Shown one piece after another: positions 8,005 through 16,303 of a stretch of DNA of 32,195 nucleotides. Every line of letters begins with the position of its first letter. Position 1 is the stretch's first letter. A program made the translations under genes and the position numbers. Under the pieces are notes generated by a model. It did no database searches. It saw only the letters and a program-made list of their open reading frames with translations, and was not told the DNA's origin. Source of the DNA: Myxococcota bacterium (GTDB taxonomy: Bacteria > Myxococcota_A > Polyangia > Polyangiales > JANWZI01); NCBI GenBank assembly GCA_025054695.1, contig JANWZI010000046.1:1-32195 (forward strand). The letters run 5' to 3'.

Positions 8005-8040
8005 GAGCCCGAGCCCGAGCCCGAGTCCGAGTCCGAGCCC
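8005..8040 (+). repeat. GAGNCC hexamer tract 5
   Basis: Six near-perfect units (GAGCCC three times, GAGTCC twice, GAGCCC) in the gap between the zinc-ribbon gene and the S41 protease gene. The low divergence suggests it is young. Confidence 0.85.
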
Positions 8041-8120
8041 GAACGTCATTGATACGCGGCGGCTTGCCCCCGCGACGCAGACCGTCAGGTCCACGGGCAG
8101 CCGGCATCGCCCGTGGGCGA

Positions 8121-8126
8121 TATACT
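8121..8126 (+). promoter_or_regulatory. Candidate -10 box of the S41 protease gene
   Basis: TATACT lies 8 nt before the ATG at 8135. No good -35 is seen at 16 to 18 bp upstream and no Shine-Dalgarno precedes the ATG. If used, the transcript would start at or within 1 to 3 nt of the ATG and be leaderless. Confidence 0.4.
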
Positions 8127-8134
8127 GCACCCCG

Positions 8135-11100
8135 ATGCGCCTGCGTGCCTCCGTGCTTCTGCTTGCCGGCAGCGTCGCTGCCACCGTCGTCGGGGCCTTC
8201 GTACTGACGTTCGTCTGGCCCGTCCGCAACGGCCTCGATCTCGACATCGACGGCTCGGCACGAGCCCAGGCTGCACGGGAACGGGATCCTTACGACCTGC
8301 GCGAGCTGCGGGTGCTCAATCGCGTCATCGGGGAAGTGACCGAGTCGTACGTCGAGCCCGAGCGCGTCCGTCACCGCGACATGCTCCTCGGCGGCCTGGA
8401 CGCGATTCAGCGAACAGTCGCGCCGGTGCTCGTGCACTACACCGAGGGTGCGACGACGCTCGCGGTGCAGGTCGGCGAACAGCGGCGCGAGTTCCGCGTC
8501 GACGACGTGACGGCGCCGTGGACGCTGTCGCGTCGCTTCCGCGACGTCTTTGCTTTTCTTCAGGAAAGCCTGGCCGGCGAGGACGTCGATCTGCGCGAGG
8601 TCGAGTACGCCGCCGTCAACGGCATGCTGCGCACGCTCGATCCGCACTCGGTCCTGCTGACCCCGAAGGTCTACGAAGACATGCAGATGAGCACCCGGGG
8701 CGAGTTCGGCGGCCTGGGCATCGTCATTTCGATCCGCGACGGCCACCTCACGATCATTCGACCGATGCCGGGCACCCCAGCGGCGCGTGCAGGCCTGCAG
8801 GCCGGAGACCGCATCGTGAAGATCGACGAGGAAGCGACGGTCAACATGCCCCTGCAGGAAGCGGTCGACCGGCTGCGCGGCGCCCCGGGATCGCGCGTCA
8901 CGGTCTGGGTCGTGCGGCCGGGAGCCCAGGGCTTCACGCAGCCGCGGCGCTTCGATCTGGTCCGCGCGGTCATCCACATCGACTCGATCGAGTCGCGGAT
9001 GCTGGCCCATGGCGTCGGCTACGTCCGGATCAAGAGCTTCCAGGGCAACACGCACGACGACATGATGCGCGCGCTGGGCGATCTGAACGCCCGCGGCATG
9101 CGCGCCCTCGTGCTCGATCTGCGCGACGACCCGGGTGGGCTTCTCGACCAGGCGGTACGCGTGGCCGACACGTTCCTCGCCGCCGGCACCATTGTCACCA
9201 CCGACGCGCGCGATCCACGGCAACGCGACACCAAAACGGCCGAGCCGGACGGTACCGAGCCCGATTATCCGATGATCGTGCTCGTCAACGGCGCGAGCGC
9301 CTCGGCGAGCGAAATCGTGGCCGGAGCGCTGCAGGCCCACGACCGCGCGCTCGTCGTCGGGCAACGCACCTTCGGCAAGGGCTCCGTGCAGGTCCTGTAC
9401 GACTTCGAGGACGGCTCCGCGCTCAAGCTCACGATTGCGCGCTACCTAACCCCCGGCGACGTTTCCATCCAGGGCGTCGGCATCGTGCCCGACGTCGCCA
9501 TCGATCCGATGACGGTCGACCGGGAGGACATGGACCTCGCCATCGACCGCGACGCCATCCGCGAGAGCGACCTGCGAATGCCGCTGCGGGGCCAACGCGA
9601 CCGTCCGGCCGACGAGCCGGCCGTACGGCTGCGTTACTACCTGAGTCGCGAAGAGCGCGAACGACTGCGGCAGCGGGATCCCGACGATCCGACCGGCAAC
9701 GAACGCGAAGAGGAGTTCTTGCTGCGCTTCGCCTCCGAGATCCTCGCGGGGGCGACGCGCACGCGCCGTCGCGAGCTCCTCGCCGAGGCGCGCCCCATCA
9801 TCGAGCGCATCGCCGCCGGCGAAATGGAACGCGCCGTCGCCGAGCTGCGTGCGCTCGGCGTCGACTGGACGAGCGGACGCGACGAAGGCCCCAGCGAGGT
9901 CGAGGTGCGGGCGAGCACCCACCCCGCGGGGGGGCCGGTCACCGCCGGCGAACCGCTCGAGCTGCGCGTACGTGTGACCAACCGAGGCCGCGCGACGCTC
10001 TACCAGCTTCGCGCCACCACGCGAAGCGACTTTCCCCTCTTCGAGGGCCGTGAGCTGGTCTTCGGGCGACTCGCGCCGGGCGAGAGCCGCGAGTGGTCCA
10101 CCCCGCTCGGCGTGTGCAAGACCGAGCAAGACCGCAGGCGCTGTGCGCTGCCGCGCGACCTGCCGGACCGCGCCGACGGCATCCGCATCGAGTTCGACGA
10201 GGCCCACGGGCACGCGCCGCCTCCGGCCGAGGTGCGCACCGAGATCCGCGCGCTGCCCCGTCCGCAGTTCGCCTACGACCTGCAAGTCGCCGACGACCGC
10301 CGCGGCAACGGCGACGGTCAGGCGCAGCGCGGCGAATCGTTCTCGCTGTACCTGCGCGTGCGCAATGCCGGCGAGGGTCGCGCGTACCGCCCGCAGGCCA
10401 ACCTTCGCAACCTGTCGGGCCGCGGCGTGCTGCTGCAGGACGGTCGATTCGAGCTGCCCGACATGGAGCCCGGCCAGGAGCGCGTCGTCACGTTCTCCTT
10501 CCAGATCCTTCCCACGTTCGAGCGCGACGAAGCACGTCTCGAAGTCAGCGTGGTCGATCACGAGCTACGGGAGCTGGTGACCGAGACCGTCGAGGTGCCG
10601 GTCGAGCGGGGCGCCGGTCGCACGGTGCATCCCCGTGAGGGGACCGTCCATGTGCGAGCGGGCGCCACGCTGCGCGCCGCGCCGTCGGCCCGGGCGGCGG
10701 CCGTCGCGACGGTCGCGCGCGCCCCGCTCACCCTGCGCGCCCGCGCCGAGCTCGACGGGTTCGTGCGCGTCGAACTCGAAGGGAGAAGACCGGCCTGGGT
10801 CGCGGCCTCGGACCTGCTCGGTCCGGGCGAGACGCCTGCCGCGCCGGGTGGCGAGCTGTCCTGGCGCATCTCCCACGTCCCGCCGTCGCTCCGCGTGAAC
10901 CTGAGCGATGGCCTGGTGACGCGCGAGCCCGTGGTGACGCTCCACGGCGTCGCACGGGACGACGTGCGCGTGCGTGACGTTTACGTCTTCGTCGGAGGAC
11001 GCAAAGTCTTCTATCGGTCCAACGCGCACGGGACGCGGACCGACGAGATGGCGTTCGACGCCACGATTCCTCTGCGTCCAGGCATCAACTACGTCACGGT

Positions 11101-11245
11101 CTTCGCCCGCGAGAGCGACCGCATCGCCTCGCGCCGCCTCCTCGTCGTCCGGCGCGACGGCCCCGCAGGCGAGCTGTTGCGCTCCCCGCTGCACGAGGAC
11201 GATCTGTTCGGACTGCTCGACGAGGAGCCCACACCTCTCGACTGA
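8135..11245 (+). CDS. S41 family C-terminal processing protease with long C-terminal extension
   Basis: The 1,036-residue protein begins with a signal or anchor helix (about 5-29). A PDZ domain (about 187-275, FGGLGIVISIRDGHLTIIRP) is followed by an S41 tail-specific protease domain (about 280-460). The Ser/Lys pair is intact: S390 in VNGASASASE and K415 in GQRTFGKGSVQ, with Q419 at the usual distance. These enzymes cleave C-termini of exported proteins. The usual family length is 400 to 550; here some 570 extra residues follow. They include a helical linker (about 500-590), two beta-sandwich modules resembling CARDB repeats (about 595-690 and 695-810), an SH3b-like segment (about 825-885) and a final Ig-like module (about 895-1010). 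The extension suggests wall or surface attachment. It is transcribed alone between two hexamer tracts. Confidence 0.93.
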   Translation: MRLRASVLLLAGSVAATVVGAFVLTFVWPVRNGLDLDIDGSARAQAARERDPYDLRELRVLNRVIGEVTESYVEPERVRHRDMLLGGLDAIQRTVAPVLVHYTEGATTLAVQVGEQRREFRVDDVTAPWTLSRRFRDVFAFLQESLAGEDVDLREVEYAAVNGMLRTLDPHSVLLTPKVYEDMQMSTRGEFGGLGIVISIRDGHLTIIRPMPGTPAARAGLQAGDRIVKIDEEATVNMPLQEAVDRLRGAPGSRVTVWVVRPGAQGFTQPRRFDLVRAVIHIDSIESRMLAHGVGYVRIKSFQGNTHDDMMRALGDLNARGMRALVLDLRDDPGGLLDQAVRVADTFLAAGTIVTTDARDPRQRDTKTAEPDGTEPDYPMIVLVNGASASASEIVAGALQAHDRALVVGQRTFGKGSVQVLYDFEDGSALKLTIARYLTPGDVSIQGVGIVPDVAIDPMTVDREDMDLAIDRDAIRESDLRMPLRGQRDRPADEPAVRLRYYLSREERERLRQRDPDDPTGNEREEEFLLRFASEILAGATRTRRRELLAEARPIIERIAAGEMERAVAELRALGVDWTSGRDEGPSEVEVRASTHPAGGPVTAGEPLELRVRVTNRGRATLYQLRATTRSDFPLFEGRELVFGRLAPGESREWSTPLGVCKTEQDRRRCALPRDLPDRADGIRIEFDEAHGHAPPPAEVRTEIRALPRPQFAYDLQVADDRRGNGDGQAQRGESFSLYLRVRNAGEGRAYRPQANLRNLSGRGVLLQDGRFELPDMEPGQERVVTFSFQILPTFERDEARLEVSVVDHELRELVTETVEVPVERGAGRTVHPREGTVHVRAGATLRAAPSARAAAVATVARAPLTLRARAELDGFVRVELEGRRPAWVAASDLLGPGETPAAPGGELSWRISHVPPSLRVNLSDGLVTREPVVTLHGVARDDVRVRDVYVFVGGRKVFYRSNAHGTRTDEMAFDATIPLRPGINYVTVFARESDRIASRRLLVVRRDGPAGELLRSPLHEDDLFGLLDEEPTPLD

Positions 11246-11285
11246 TCGCCTCCGCGGCCCTGCGGCCGCCTCGGTCGCGCGTTCC

Positions 11286-11357
11286 GACTCGGGCTCGGAC
11301 TCGGACTCGGGGTCGGGCGGGGTCTCGGGCTCGGGCTCGGAGTCGGAGTCGGATCCC
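11286..11357 (-). repeat. GAGNCC hexamer tract 6 (inverse orientation)
   Basis: Twelve units in register, reading GACTCG/GGCTCG on the plus strand (the reverse-complement orientation). It lies between the convergent S41 protease and anion transporter genes. Confidence 0.9.
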
Positions 11358-11391
11358 ATTCTCCCGCGACGGAGGAACGCGATCGGCACCG

Positions 11392-12879
11392 TCAGTGGCC
11401 GCAGACGAGCCCGTGGGTGACGAGCAGCACGGCGACGATGAGCGCGGCGCATACGACGTTGAGCCATGCCCCCGCTCGCGCCATGGCGCCGATGCCCACG
11501 GCACGCGTCGCGAACACGACGGCGTTGGGCCCCGTCGCGATCGGCAGCATGAACGCACAACTGGCGGCGAGCCCGACGCCGAGCACGGCAGGGACGGGAC
11601 AGGTGCCGAGCTCGCGTGCCATCGCAATCGCGATCGGCGCGAGCATGTTCGCGGTCGCCGTGTTCGAGCAGACCTCGGTGAGCAAAAGCGTGACGACGAC
11701 AAGCACGACGACGAGTCCGGCCAGGGATGCGACGCCGGTCACCGCGAGCATGCTGCGCGCCATCGTGGCGGCCAGGCCCGTCTCGAACATCTGCTTGCCG
11801 AGCGACAGCCCGCCGCCGAAGAGCAGCACGATGCCCCAGTCGATGCGCACCGCCTCCGACCACGGGAGCACGGGAGCCCCACGCTCGTCGCGGACGACGA
11901 AGACGATCAGCGTCGCAAACAGCGCCACGGCGCCCGCCTCGAGGCGATTGCCGATCCATGCGCGCGCCCCCGGAACGACGTCGGGCAGGACCCAGCCCGC
12001 GATGGCCACGAGCAACGCAATGCCCGCGGCCCGCTCGCCGCGGCTCCAGCGTCGATCCGGTCGGTCGGTGGCGCCGAGCCGCTCGGTCCCCGGCGGGTGC
12101 CGCATCTGAAGCAGCAGCACCATCATCGCGGCCCCGAGCAAGACCACCGGGAGGGAGACGGCGCTCCACTCGACGAAGCGCACGGGCGCTCCGGCCTCGG
12201 CGAGCATCCGCATCGCGATGAGATTGGGGGGCGATCCGATGGGCGTGAGAAGCCCGCCGAGGCTCGCCGCGTACGCGACCGCGAGCGCGGAGCCCGTCAC
12301 CGCCCCCGAGGGAAGCGGGCGTCCGCCGTACAGCCCGAGCAAGATGGGCAGCAGCATCGCGGCCGTCGCGGTGTTGCTCACCCACGCCGACACCATAAGT
12401 GCGGCGAGCACCAACAACAGGCGTGCCCGCGCCGGATGACCCGCCACCAGGCGCGAGCCCACGAGGCCGAGCGCGATGCGCCGATCGAGCCCGTGCCGCG
12501 ACATGGCGCGCGCGAGCATGAAGCCGCCCACGAAGACGAAGAGCAGCGGATCGGCATAGGGCGCGAAGGCGGCCGCAGGAGAACAGATGCCCGCGGCGAC
12601 CATGACCGGTGCGATCAGGAGGGCCGTGACGGCGAGCGGAAGCGCTTCTGTGATCCAGAATACAATCGCTCCGGTCGCGACGGCCGCGAGGCGGTGTGCG
12701 GGTGTCTCGAGGGGCAACGGGGCGAACCCCACGGCGAGCGCGCACGCGGGGCCGAGCAGCAGGCCGGCGCGGCGCACGCGCAGGGGAAGTTGAGGCTCGT
12801 CGCTCTCGAGCGGCTCGGGCGGCATGGTTGTTTCGAAGGCAGGGGCCGCGTGCATCGCGGCTTCATCCGCATCGTACAC
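11392..12879 (-). CDS. DASS/SLC13 family sodium:anion (dicarboxylate or sulfate) symporter
   Basis: The 495-residue inner-membrane transporter has about 11 to 12 hydrophobic segments in an inverted-repeat arrangement. Both family signature motifs are present: VSNTATAAMLLPI (S168-N169-T170) and CSNTATANMLAPI (S405-N406-T407). These form the sodium and substrate sites in VcINDY. A segment GLLTPIGSPPNL (about 210-220) also fits the family. Substrate (succinate, citrate, sulfate or another divalent anion) cannot be told from sequence. The start is uncertain: GTG at 12879 or ATG at 12855. A TACGAT at 12876-12871 could be a -10 box, which would favour 12855. The cytosolic N-terminus (about 35 residues) is Pro/Glu-rich. 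It is monocistronic, between two hexamer tracts and divergent from argD. Confidence 0.92.
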   Translation of the reverse strand: MYDADEAAMHAAPAFETTMPPEPLESDEPQLPLRVRRAGLLLGPACALAVGFAPLPLETPAHRLAAVATGAIVFWITEALPLAVTALLIAPVMVAAGICSPAAAFAPYADPLLFVFVGGFMLARAMSRHGLDRRIALGLVGSRLVAGHPARARLLLVLAALMVSAWVSNTATAAMLLPILLGLYGGRPLPSGAVTGSALAVAYAASLGGLLTPIGSPPNLIAMRMLAEAGAPVRFVEWSAVSLPVVLLGAAMMVLLLQMRHPPGTERLGATDRPDRRWSRGERAAGIALLVAIAGWVLPDVVPGARAWIGNRLEAGAVALFATLIVFVVRDERGAPVLPWSEAVRIDWGIVLLFGGGLSLGKQMFETGLAATMARSMLAVTGVASLAGLVVVLVVVTLLLTEVCSNTATANMLAPIAIAMARELGTCPVPAVLGVGLAASCAFMLPIATGPNAVVFATRAVGIGAMARAGAWLNVVCAALIVAVLLVTHGLVCGH

Positions 12880-12933
12880 GCTGGGTTCGCACGGCCCGGA
12901 TTTGTTCCGTCGGGGCTCGCCGCGCGTCCGTCC

Positions 12934-13119
12934 GCGTCCGAAACTGAGTCCGACTCCGAGACCGAGACCGAGGCCGAGACCGAGACCGAGTCCGTATCCG
13001 TGTCCGTGTCCGTGATCGAGACCGAACCCGAAGCCGAGACCGAGACCGAGTCGAAGTCGGAGCCCGAGTCCGTGCCCGAAACCGAAACCGACCCGGAGTC
13101 CGAGCCCCAGTCCGAGACC
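12934..13119 (+). repeat. GAGNCC hexamer tract 7 (31 units)
   Basis: Thirty-one units with no indel, ending directly before TAG at 13120. Many units are diverged (GTATCC, GTGTCC, GTGATC, GAAGCC, AAGTCG), yet the 6-nt register is exact. It fills the 335-bp divergent gap between the anion transporter and argD. The remainder holds only a candidate argD promoter. Confidence 0.95.
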
Positions 13120-13178
13120 TAGCTGAAGCCGCGCTCAACCCACCTGGAGCCCCCGCAAGGTCCGAGGGGGGCTCGGCG

Positions 13179-13207
13179 CTGACCACCGGTGCGTTCCGCG
13201 CTACACA
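13179..13207 (+). promoter_or_regulatory. Candidate promoter of argD-argF
   Basis: -35 CTGACC (13179-13184) and -10 TACACA (13202-13207) are separated by 17 bp. The -10 ends 7 nt before the ATG at 13215 and no Shine-Dalgarno is visible, so a leaderless transcript is predicted. Confidence 0.4.
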
Positions 13208-13214
13208 GCGCGTC

Positions 13215-14438
13215 ATGGGCCTTCAGGCCGAACTGCTGCAAGCCGGCACGTCGGCGCTGCTCGGCAACTACCGGCCAGCTCCCATCGTGCTGACGCGCGG
13301 AGCGGGCCGCACCGTCTGGGACGTCGAGGGGCGCGCCTACCTCGACCTGAGCGGCGGAATCGCCGTCACCTCCGTCGGTCACGGGCATCCGCGTCTTGCC
13401 CAGGCCATCGCCGAGCAGGCGGCACGCCTGATGCACACGAGCAATCTGTTCTGGAACGACCGCGCGATCGAGCTCGCGACCGAAATCGTGCGCCGCACGG
13501 GTTTCGACCGCGTGTTCTTCTGCAACAGCGGCACCGAAGCCAACGAGGCGATGCTCAAGCTCGCACGCCGCTACCACTTCGAACGAGGGGACCGCGAGCG
13601 TGTGGAGCTGGTCGGCGCCCTGGGCTCGTTCCACGGCCGCACCTACGGCTCGCTCTCGCTCACGGGGCAGACGCGCCATCGCATCGGGATGGAACCGCTG
13701 CTCGGGGGCTGCCACCTGGTCCCCTTCGGCGACATCGAAGCGCTGCGTTCGGTCGTCGGGCCCCGCACCGCCGCGGTGCTTCTCGAACCGATCCAGGCCG
13801 AAGGCGGCATCGTTCGCCCGCCGCCGGGCTACCTGCGCGCGGTGCGTCGGCTCTGCGACGAACGCGGCGCGCTGCTGCTGCTCGACGAGGTGCAGACGGG
13901 ATACGGCCGCACGGGCTGCTTTCTCGCGCGCGAGCACGAGGAGGTCTGGCCGGACGCATGTTCGCTCGCCAAGGGCATCGCCGGAGGCTTCCCGCTCGGA
14001 GCGATGTGCGTGACCGCGCGCGTGCGCGACGGGCTTCCGTACGGCTCGCACGCCTCGACGTTCGGGGGCAATCCGCTCGCCGCGGCCGCGGGCCTGGCCA
14101 CGCTGCGCATCTTCGACGACGAGGGACTCGTCGAAAACGCGGCGCGCATGGGCGCGCGGCTTCTCGACGGACTGCGCTCGATGGAGCGGGACGGCTCCCT
14201 CGAGGCGGCGATCGAGGCCCGCGGACTGGGGCTTCTGGCCGGGATGCGTCTGGCGCCCGACGTCGATCCGCAGGGCGTCGTCGCCGCGATGCGTGAGCGC
14301 GGCGTGCTCGTTTCCCTTGCCGGCAGCGACGTCATTCGCATCACGCCTGCACTGAACGTGACGGCCGACGAGATCGACCGCGGCCTGGAAACGCTCGCGG
14401 CCGTGCTGCGCGATCCGCCGAGAAGGGCCGCGTCGTGA
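13215..14438 (+). CDS. argD: Acetylornithine aminotransferase
   Basis: The 407-residue PLP-dependent class III aminotransferase converts N-acetylglutamate semialdehyde to N-acetylornithine with glutamate as amino donor, in arginine synthesis; ArgD enzymes often also act in the lysine pathway. Visible motifs are NSGTEANEAMLKLARRY (104-120), the FHGRTYGSLS segment (139-148), EPIQAEGGI (191-199), LLLDEVQTGYGRTG with D224 contacting the pyridine nitrogen, and the Schiff-base lysine K253 in SLAKGIAGGFPLG. The length is normal. The stop overlaps the argF start as GTGA, so the two enzymes are translationally coupled. Related omega-aminotransferases exist, but the argF partner supports ArgD. Confidence 0.95.
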   Translation: MGLQAELLQAGTSALLGNYRPAPIVLTRGAGRTVWDVEGRAYLDLSGGIAVTSVGHGHPRLAQAIAEQAARLMHTSNLFWNDRAIELATEIVRRTGFDRVFFCNSGTEANEAMLKLARRYHFERGDRERVELVGALGSFHGRTYGSLSLTGQTRHRIGMEPLLGGCHLVPFGDIEALRSVVGPRTAAVLLEPIQAEGGIVRPPPGYLRAVRRLCDERGALLLLDEVQTGYGRTGCFLAREHEEVWPDACSLAKGIAGGFPLGAMCVTARVRDGLPYGSHASTFGGNPLAAAAGLATLRIFDDEGLVENAARMGARLLDGLRSMERDGSLEAAIEARGLGLLAGMRLAPDVDPQGVVAAMRERGVLVSLAGSDVIRITPALNVTADEIDRGLETLAAVLRDPPRRAAS

Positions 14439-15355
14439 CCGCGCCCCGTCATCTGCTCTCGCTCTTCGATCTCGAGCGCGACGCGCTCGCGGAGGTCCTG
14501 GACCGCGGAGCGTGGTGGCGGCAGCAGCGCGGTCGGCCCGACGCGCCGCGGCCGTGCGCCGGTCGCTCGGTCGCCATCGTCTTCGAAAAACCCTCGACGC
14601 GCACACGGCTCTCGTTCGAGGTGGCCGTCCACGAGATGGGCGGCCACCCGCTCGTCGTGCAAGCCCGCGACACGCAGCTGGGCCGAGGCGAGACGCTCGA
14701 GGACACCGCGCGCACCTTCGGTGCGTACGTGCACGCCCTGGTGCTGCGGACCCACGCGCACCAGCGCCTCGAGATCCTCGCGGCGCATGCGGGGATTCCG
14801 GTCGTCAACGCCCTTTCCGACGATTTTCATCCCTGCCAGCTCGTCGCGGACCTGATGACCGTGCGCGCGCACACCGGCGGACGTCTCGAGGGCGTACGCG
14901 TCGCCTGGGTGGGCGACGGCAACAACGTCGCCCACGACTGGATCGCCGCCGCGGCGCGCACGGGGATCGAGCTCGTGCTCGCCTGCCCGCCGGGATACGA
15001 GCCGGCCGCCCACGTCGTCGACCGCGCGCGCTCGCTCGGCGCCCGCGTCGAGCTGGTGACCGACCCGGACGCCGCCTGCCGTGGCGCCGACGTGGTGACG
15101 ACCGATGTCTGGGCAAGCATGGGCCAGGAGGCCGAGGCCGAGGCCCGTCGCCGTGCCTTCGAAGGCTGGACGGTCGACGCGCATCGCATGCGGCTCGCCG
15201 CGCCGCACGCCATCTTCCTGCACTGTCTGCCCGCGCATCGAGGCGAGGAGGTCGCCGCCGAGGTCATCGACGGACCCTGGTCGCGCGTCTGGGAACAGGC
15301 TGAGAACCGCCTGCACGGACAGAAGGCCATCCTCGAGCACGTGATGCGTCTGTGA
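14435..15355 (+). CDS. argF: Ornithine carbamoyltransferase
   Basis: The 306-residue enzyme makes citrulline from ornithine and carbamoyl phosphate. Family motifs are intact: carbamoyl-phosphate loop S54-T-R-T-R58, HPCQ (132-135) completing that site, the D223-x3-SMG (227-229) ornithine loop, and H262-C-L-P265 containing the catalytic cysteine. The start is a GTG at 14435 that overlaps the argD stop by 4 nt; no other start fits as well. With argD it forms a two-gene arginine operon. argB, argC, argG and argH are not in the window, so the pathway is split. No ARG-box-like operator was recognisable upstream. Confidence 0.96.
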   Translation: MTAPRHLLSLFDLERDALAEVLDRGAWWRQQRGRPDAPRPCAGRSVAIVFEKPSTRTRLSFEVAVHEMGGHPLVVQARDTQLGRGETLEDTARTFGAYVHALVLRTHAHQRLEILAAHAGIPVVNALSDDFHPCQLVADLMTVRAHTGGRLEGVRVAWVGDGNNVAHDWIAAAARTGIELVLACPPGYEPAAHVVDRARSLGARVELVTDPDAACRGADVVTTDVWASMGQEAEAEARRRAFEGWTVDAHRMRLAAPHAIFLHCLPAHRGEEVAAEVIDGPWSRVWEQAENRLHGQKAILEHVMRL

Positions 15356-15641
15356 CCCGAGGTCGTCGAGCTGCGGCGCGGTCGTTTCCCCGATCCCGGC
15401 CGAGGGGGCGGGCTCGCACGGCCCTCCCACCCCCGCGCGACTGTCCGAGAGGTCGCATGCGTGTCCCCCCACTGCCGCACCACGGCGTCGCTCCGATCCT
15501 TTGCCGCGAACGACCGATTGCACAGAAAACTCGCCCCGGTCCGACGGAGCCAATCGTGATTCGTGCCCAATCGCGGAGGGGCTGGCCGCCGGACACCCAC
15601 CACGTGCCTGCGCACCCGTTCGGGGCTACGCTCGCGCCCCC
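15356..15641. other. Gene-free gap between argF and secG without a hexamer tract
   Basis: This 286-bp gap is the only spacer above about 110 bp that contains no recognisable GAGNCC tract. I see no credible gene, tRNA or strong terminator. A TACGCT at 15627-15632, 9 nt before the secG ATG, could be its -10 box. Confidence 0.5.
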
Positions 15642-16154
15642 ATGACCACGGTGCTGACGGTCCTGTATGTGCTCGTCTGCCTCTTCCTCATCTTCGTCGT
15701 GTTGCTCCAGTCCGGCCGCGGTGGAGGCATGGGCGCCGCGTTCGGCGCTGCCGGTGCGAGTCAGACGGTCTTCGGCGGCGCGGGAGCCGGCAACTTCCTG
15801 ACACGCCTGACCTCGATTTCCGCGGCGCTCTTCATGGTCCTTTCCGCGACGCTCGCGTATCTGTCGTCGAGCAGCGAGAAGGCGCTGACGCAGGCGGTCG
15901 AGCGCCTCGCGGCGGATGCGGGCCGCGACGCGCAAACCACGCAGGACGCCAGCGCGGGCTCGAGCGGACTGCGAACGCCCGCCGCCGTCTCCGGCGCCGC
16001 GACGGACGCCGCTGTCGCGGACGCCAGCAGTGCCCCCTCGAGTCCCGAACCGACGGAAGCGGTGACCCCCGGCCCCGAAGTACCATCGGCGTCGGCTCCT
16101 GAACCCAGCCCTGCCGAGGCACCGGCCGAACCGTCGACGATGAACACGAACTGA
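15642..16154 (+). CDS. secG: Preprotein translocase subunit SecG
   Basis: The 170-residue protein is the small SecYEG channel subunit. Two transmembrane helices are clear (about 2-22 and 56-75), joined by the conserved cytoplasmic loop LLQSGRGGGMGAAFGAAGAS then QTVFGGAGAGNFLTR. After residue 80 it carries a low-complexity Ala/Ser/Pro/Glu/Thr tail of about 90 residues, making it longer than the usual 75 to 110. I chose the ATG at 15642 because the first helix starts there; the frame is open to an ATG at 15501, but that extension has no SecG similarity. It is not followed by the tRNA gene seen in some bacteria. A hexamer tract begins 46 bp after the stop. Confidence 0.93.
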   Translation: MTTVLTVLYVLVCLFLIFVVLLQSGRGGGMGAAFGAAGASQTVFGGAGAGNFLTRLTSISAALFMVLSATLAYLSSSSEKALTQAVERLAADAGRDAQTTQDASAGSSGLRTPAAVSGAATDAAVADASSAPSSPEPTEAVTPGPEVPSASAPEPSPAEAPAEPSTMNTN

Positions 16155-16200
16155 CCTCGCAGTTCACGTCCGACGCCGACGGGGAGCGAACGGGCGAGCC

Positions 16201-16284
16201 GAGCCCGAGCCCGAGTCCGAGCCCGAGTCCGAGCCCGACTCCGAGTCCGAGTCCGAGACCGAGACCGAGAGGAAGACCGAGCCC
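16201..16284 (+). repeat. GAGNCC hexamer tract 8 (14 units)
   Basis: Fourteen units in exact register, well conserved, in the convergent gap between secG and the multidomain kinase gene. Confidence 0.92.
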
Positions 16285-16303
16285 GTGATGGGCCCCGAGG
16301 CCT

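Noticed and set aside
6503-9364. Long minus-strand open frame opposite the zinc-ribbon and S41 genes
   Set aside because: In such GC-rich DNA, antisense frames of real genes stay open. The translation is Arg/Ala/Gly-rich, with no domain, and the plus strand carries clear catalytic motifs.
15501-15641. N-terminal extension of SecG by 47 residues
   Set aside because: The extra residues are hydrophilic and unlike SecG, whose first membrane helix begins right after the ATG at 15642.
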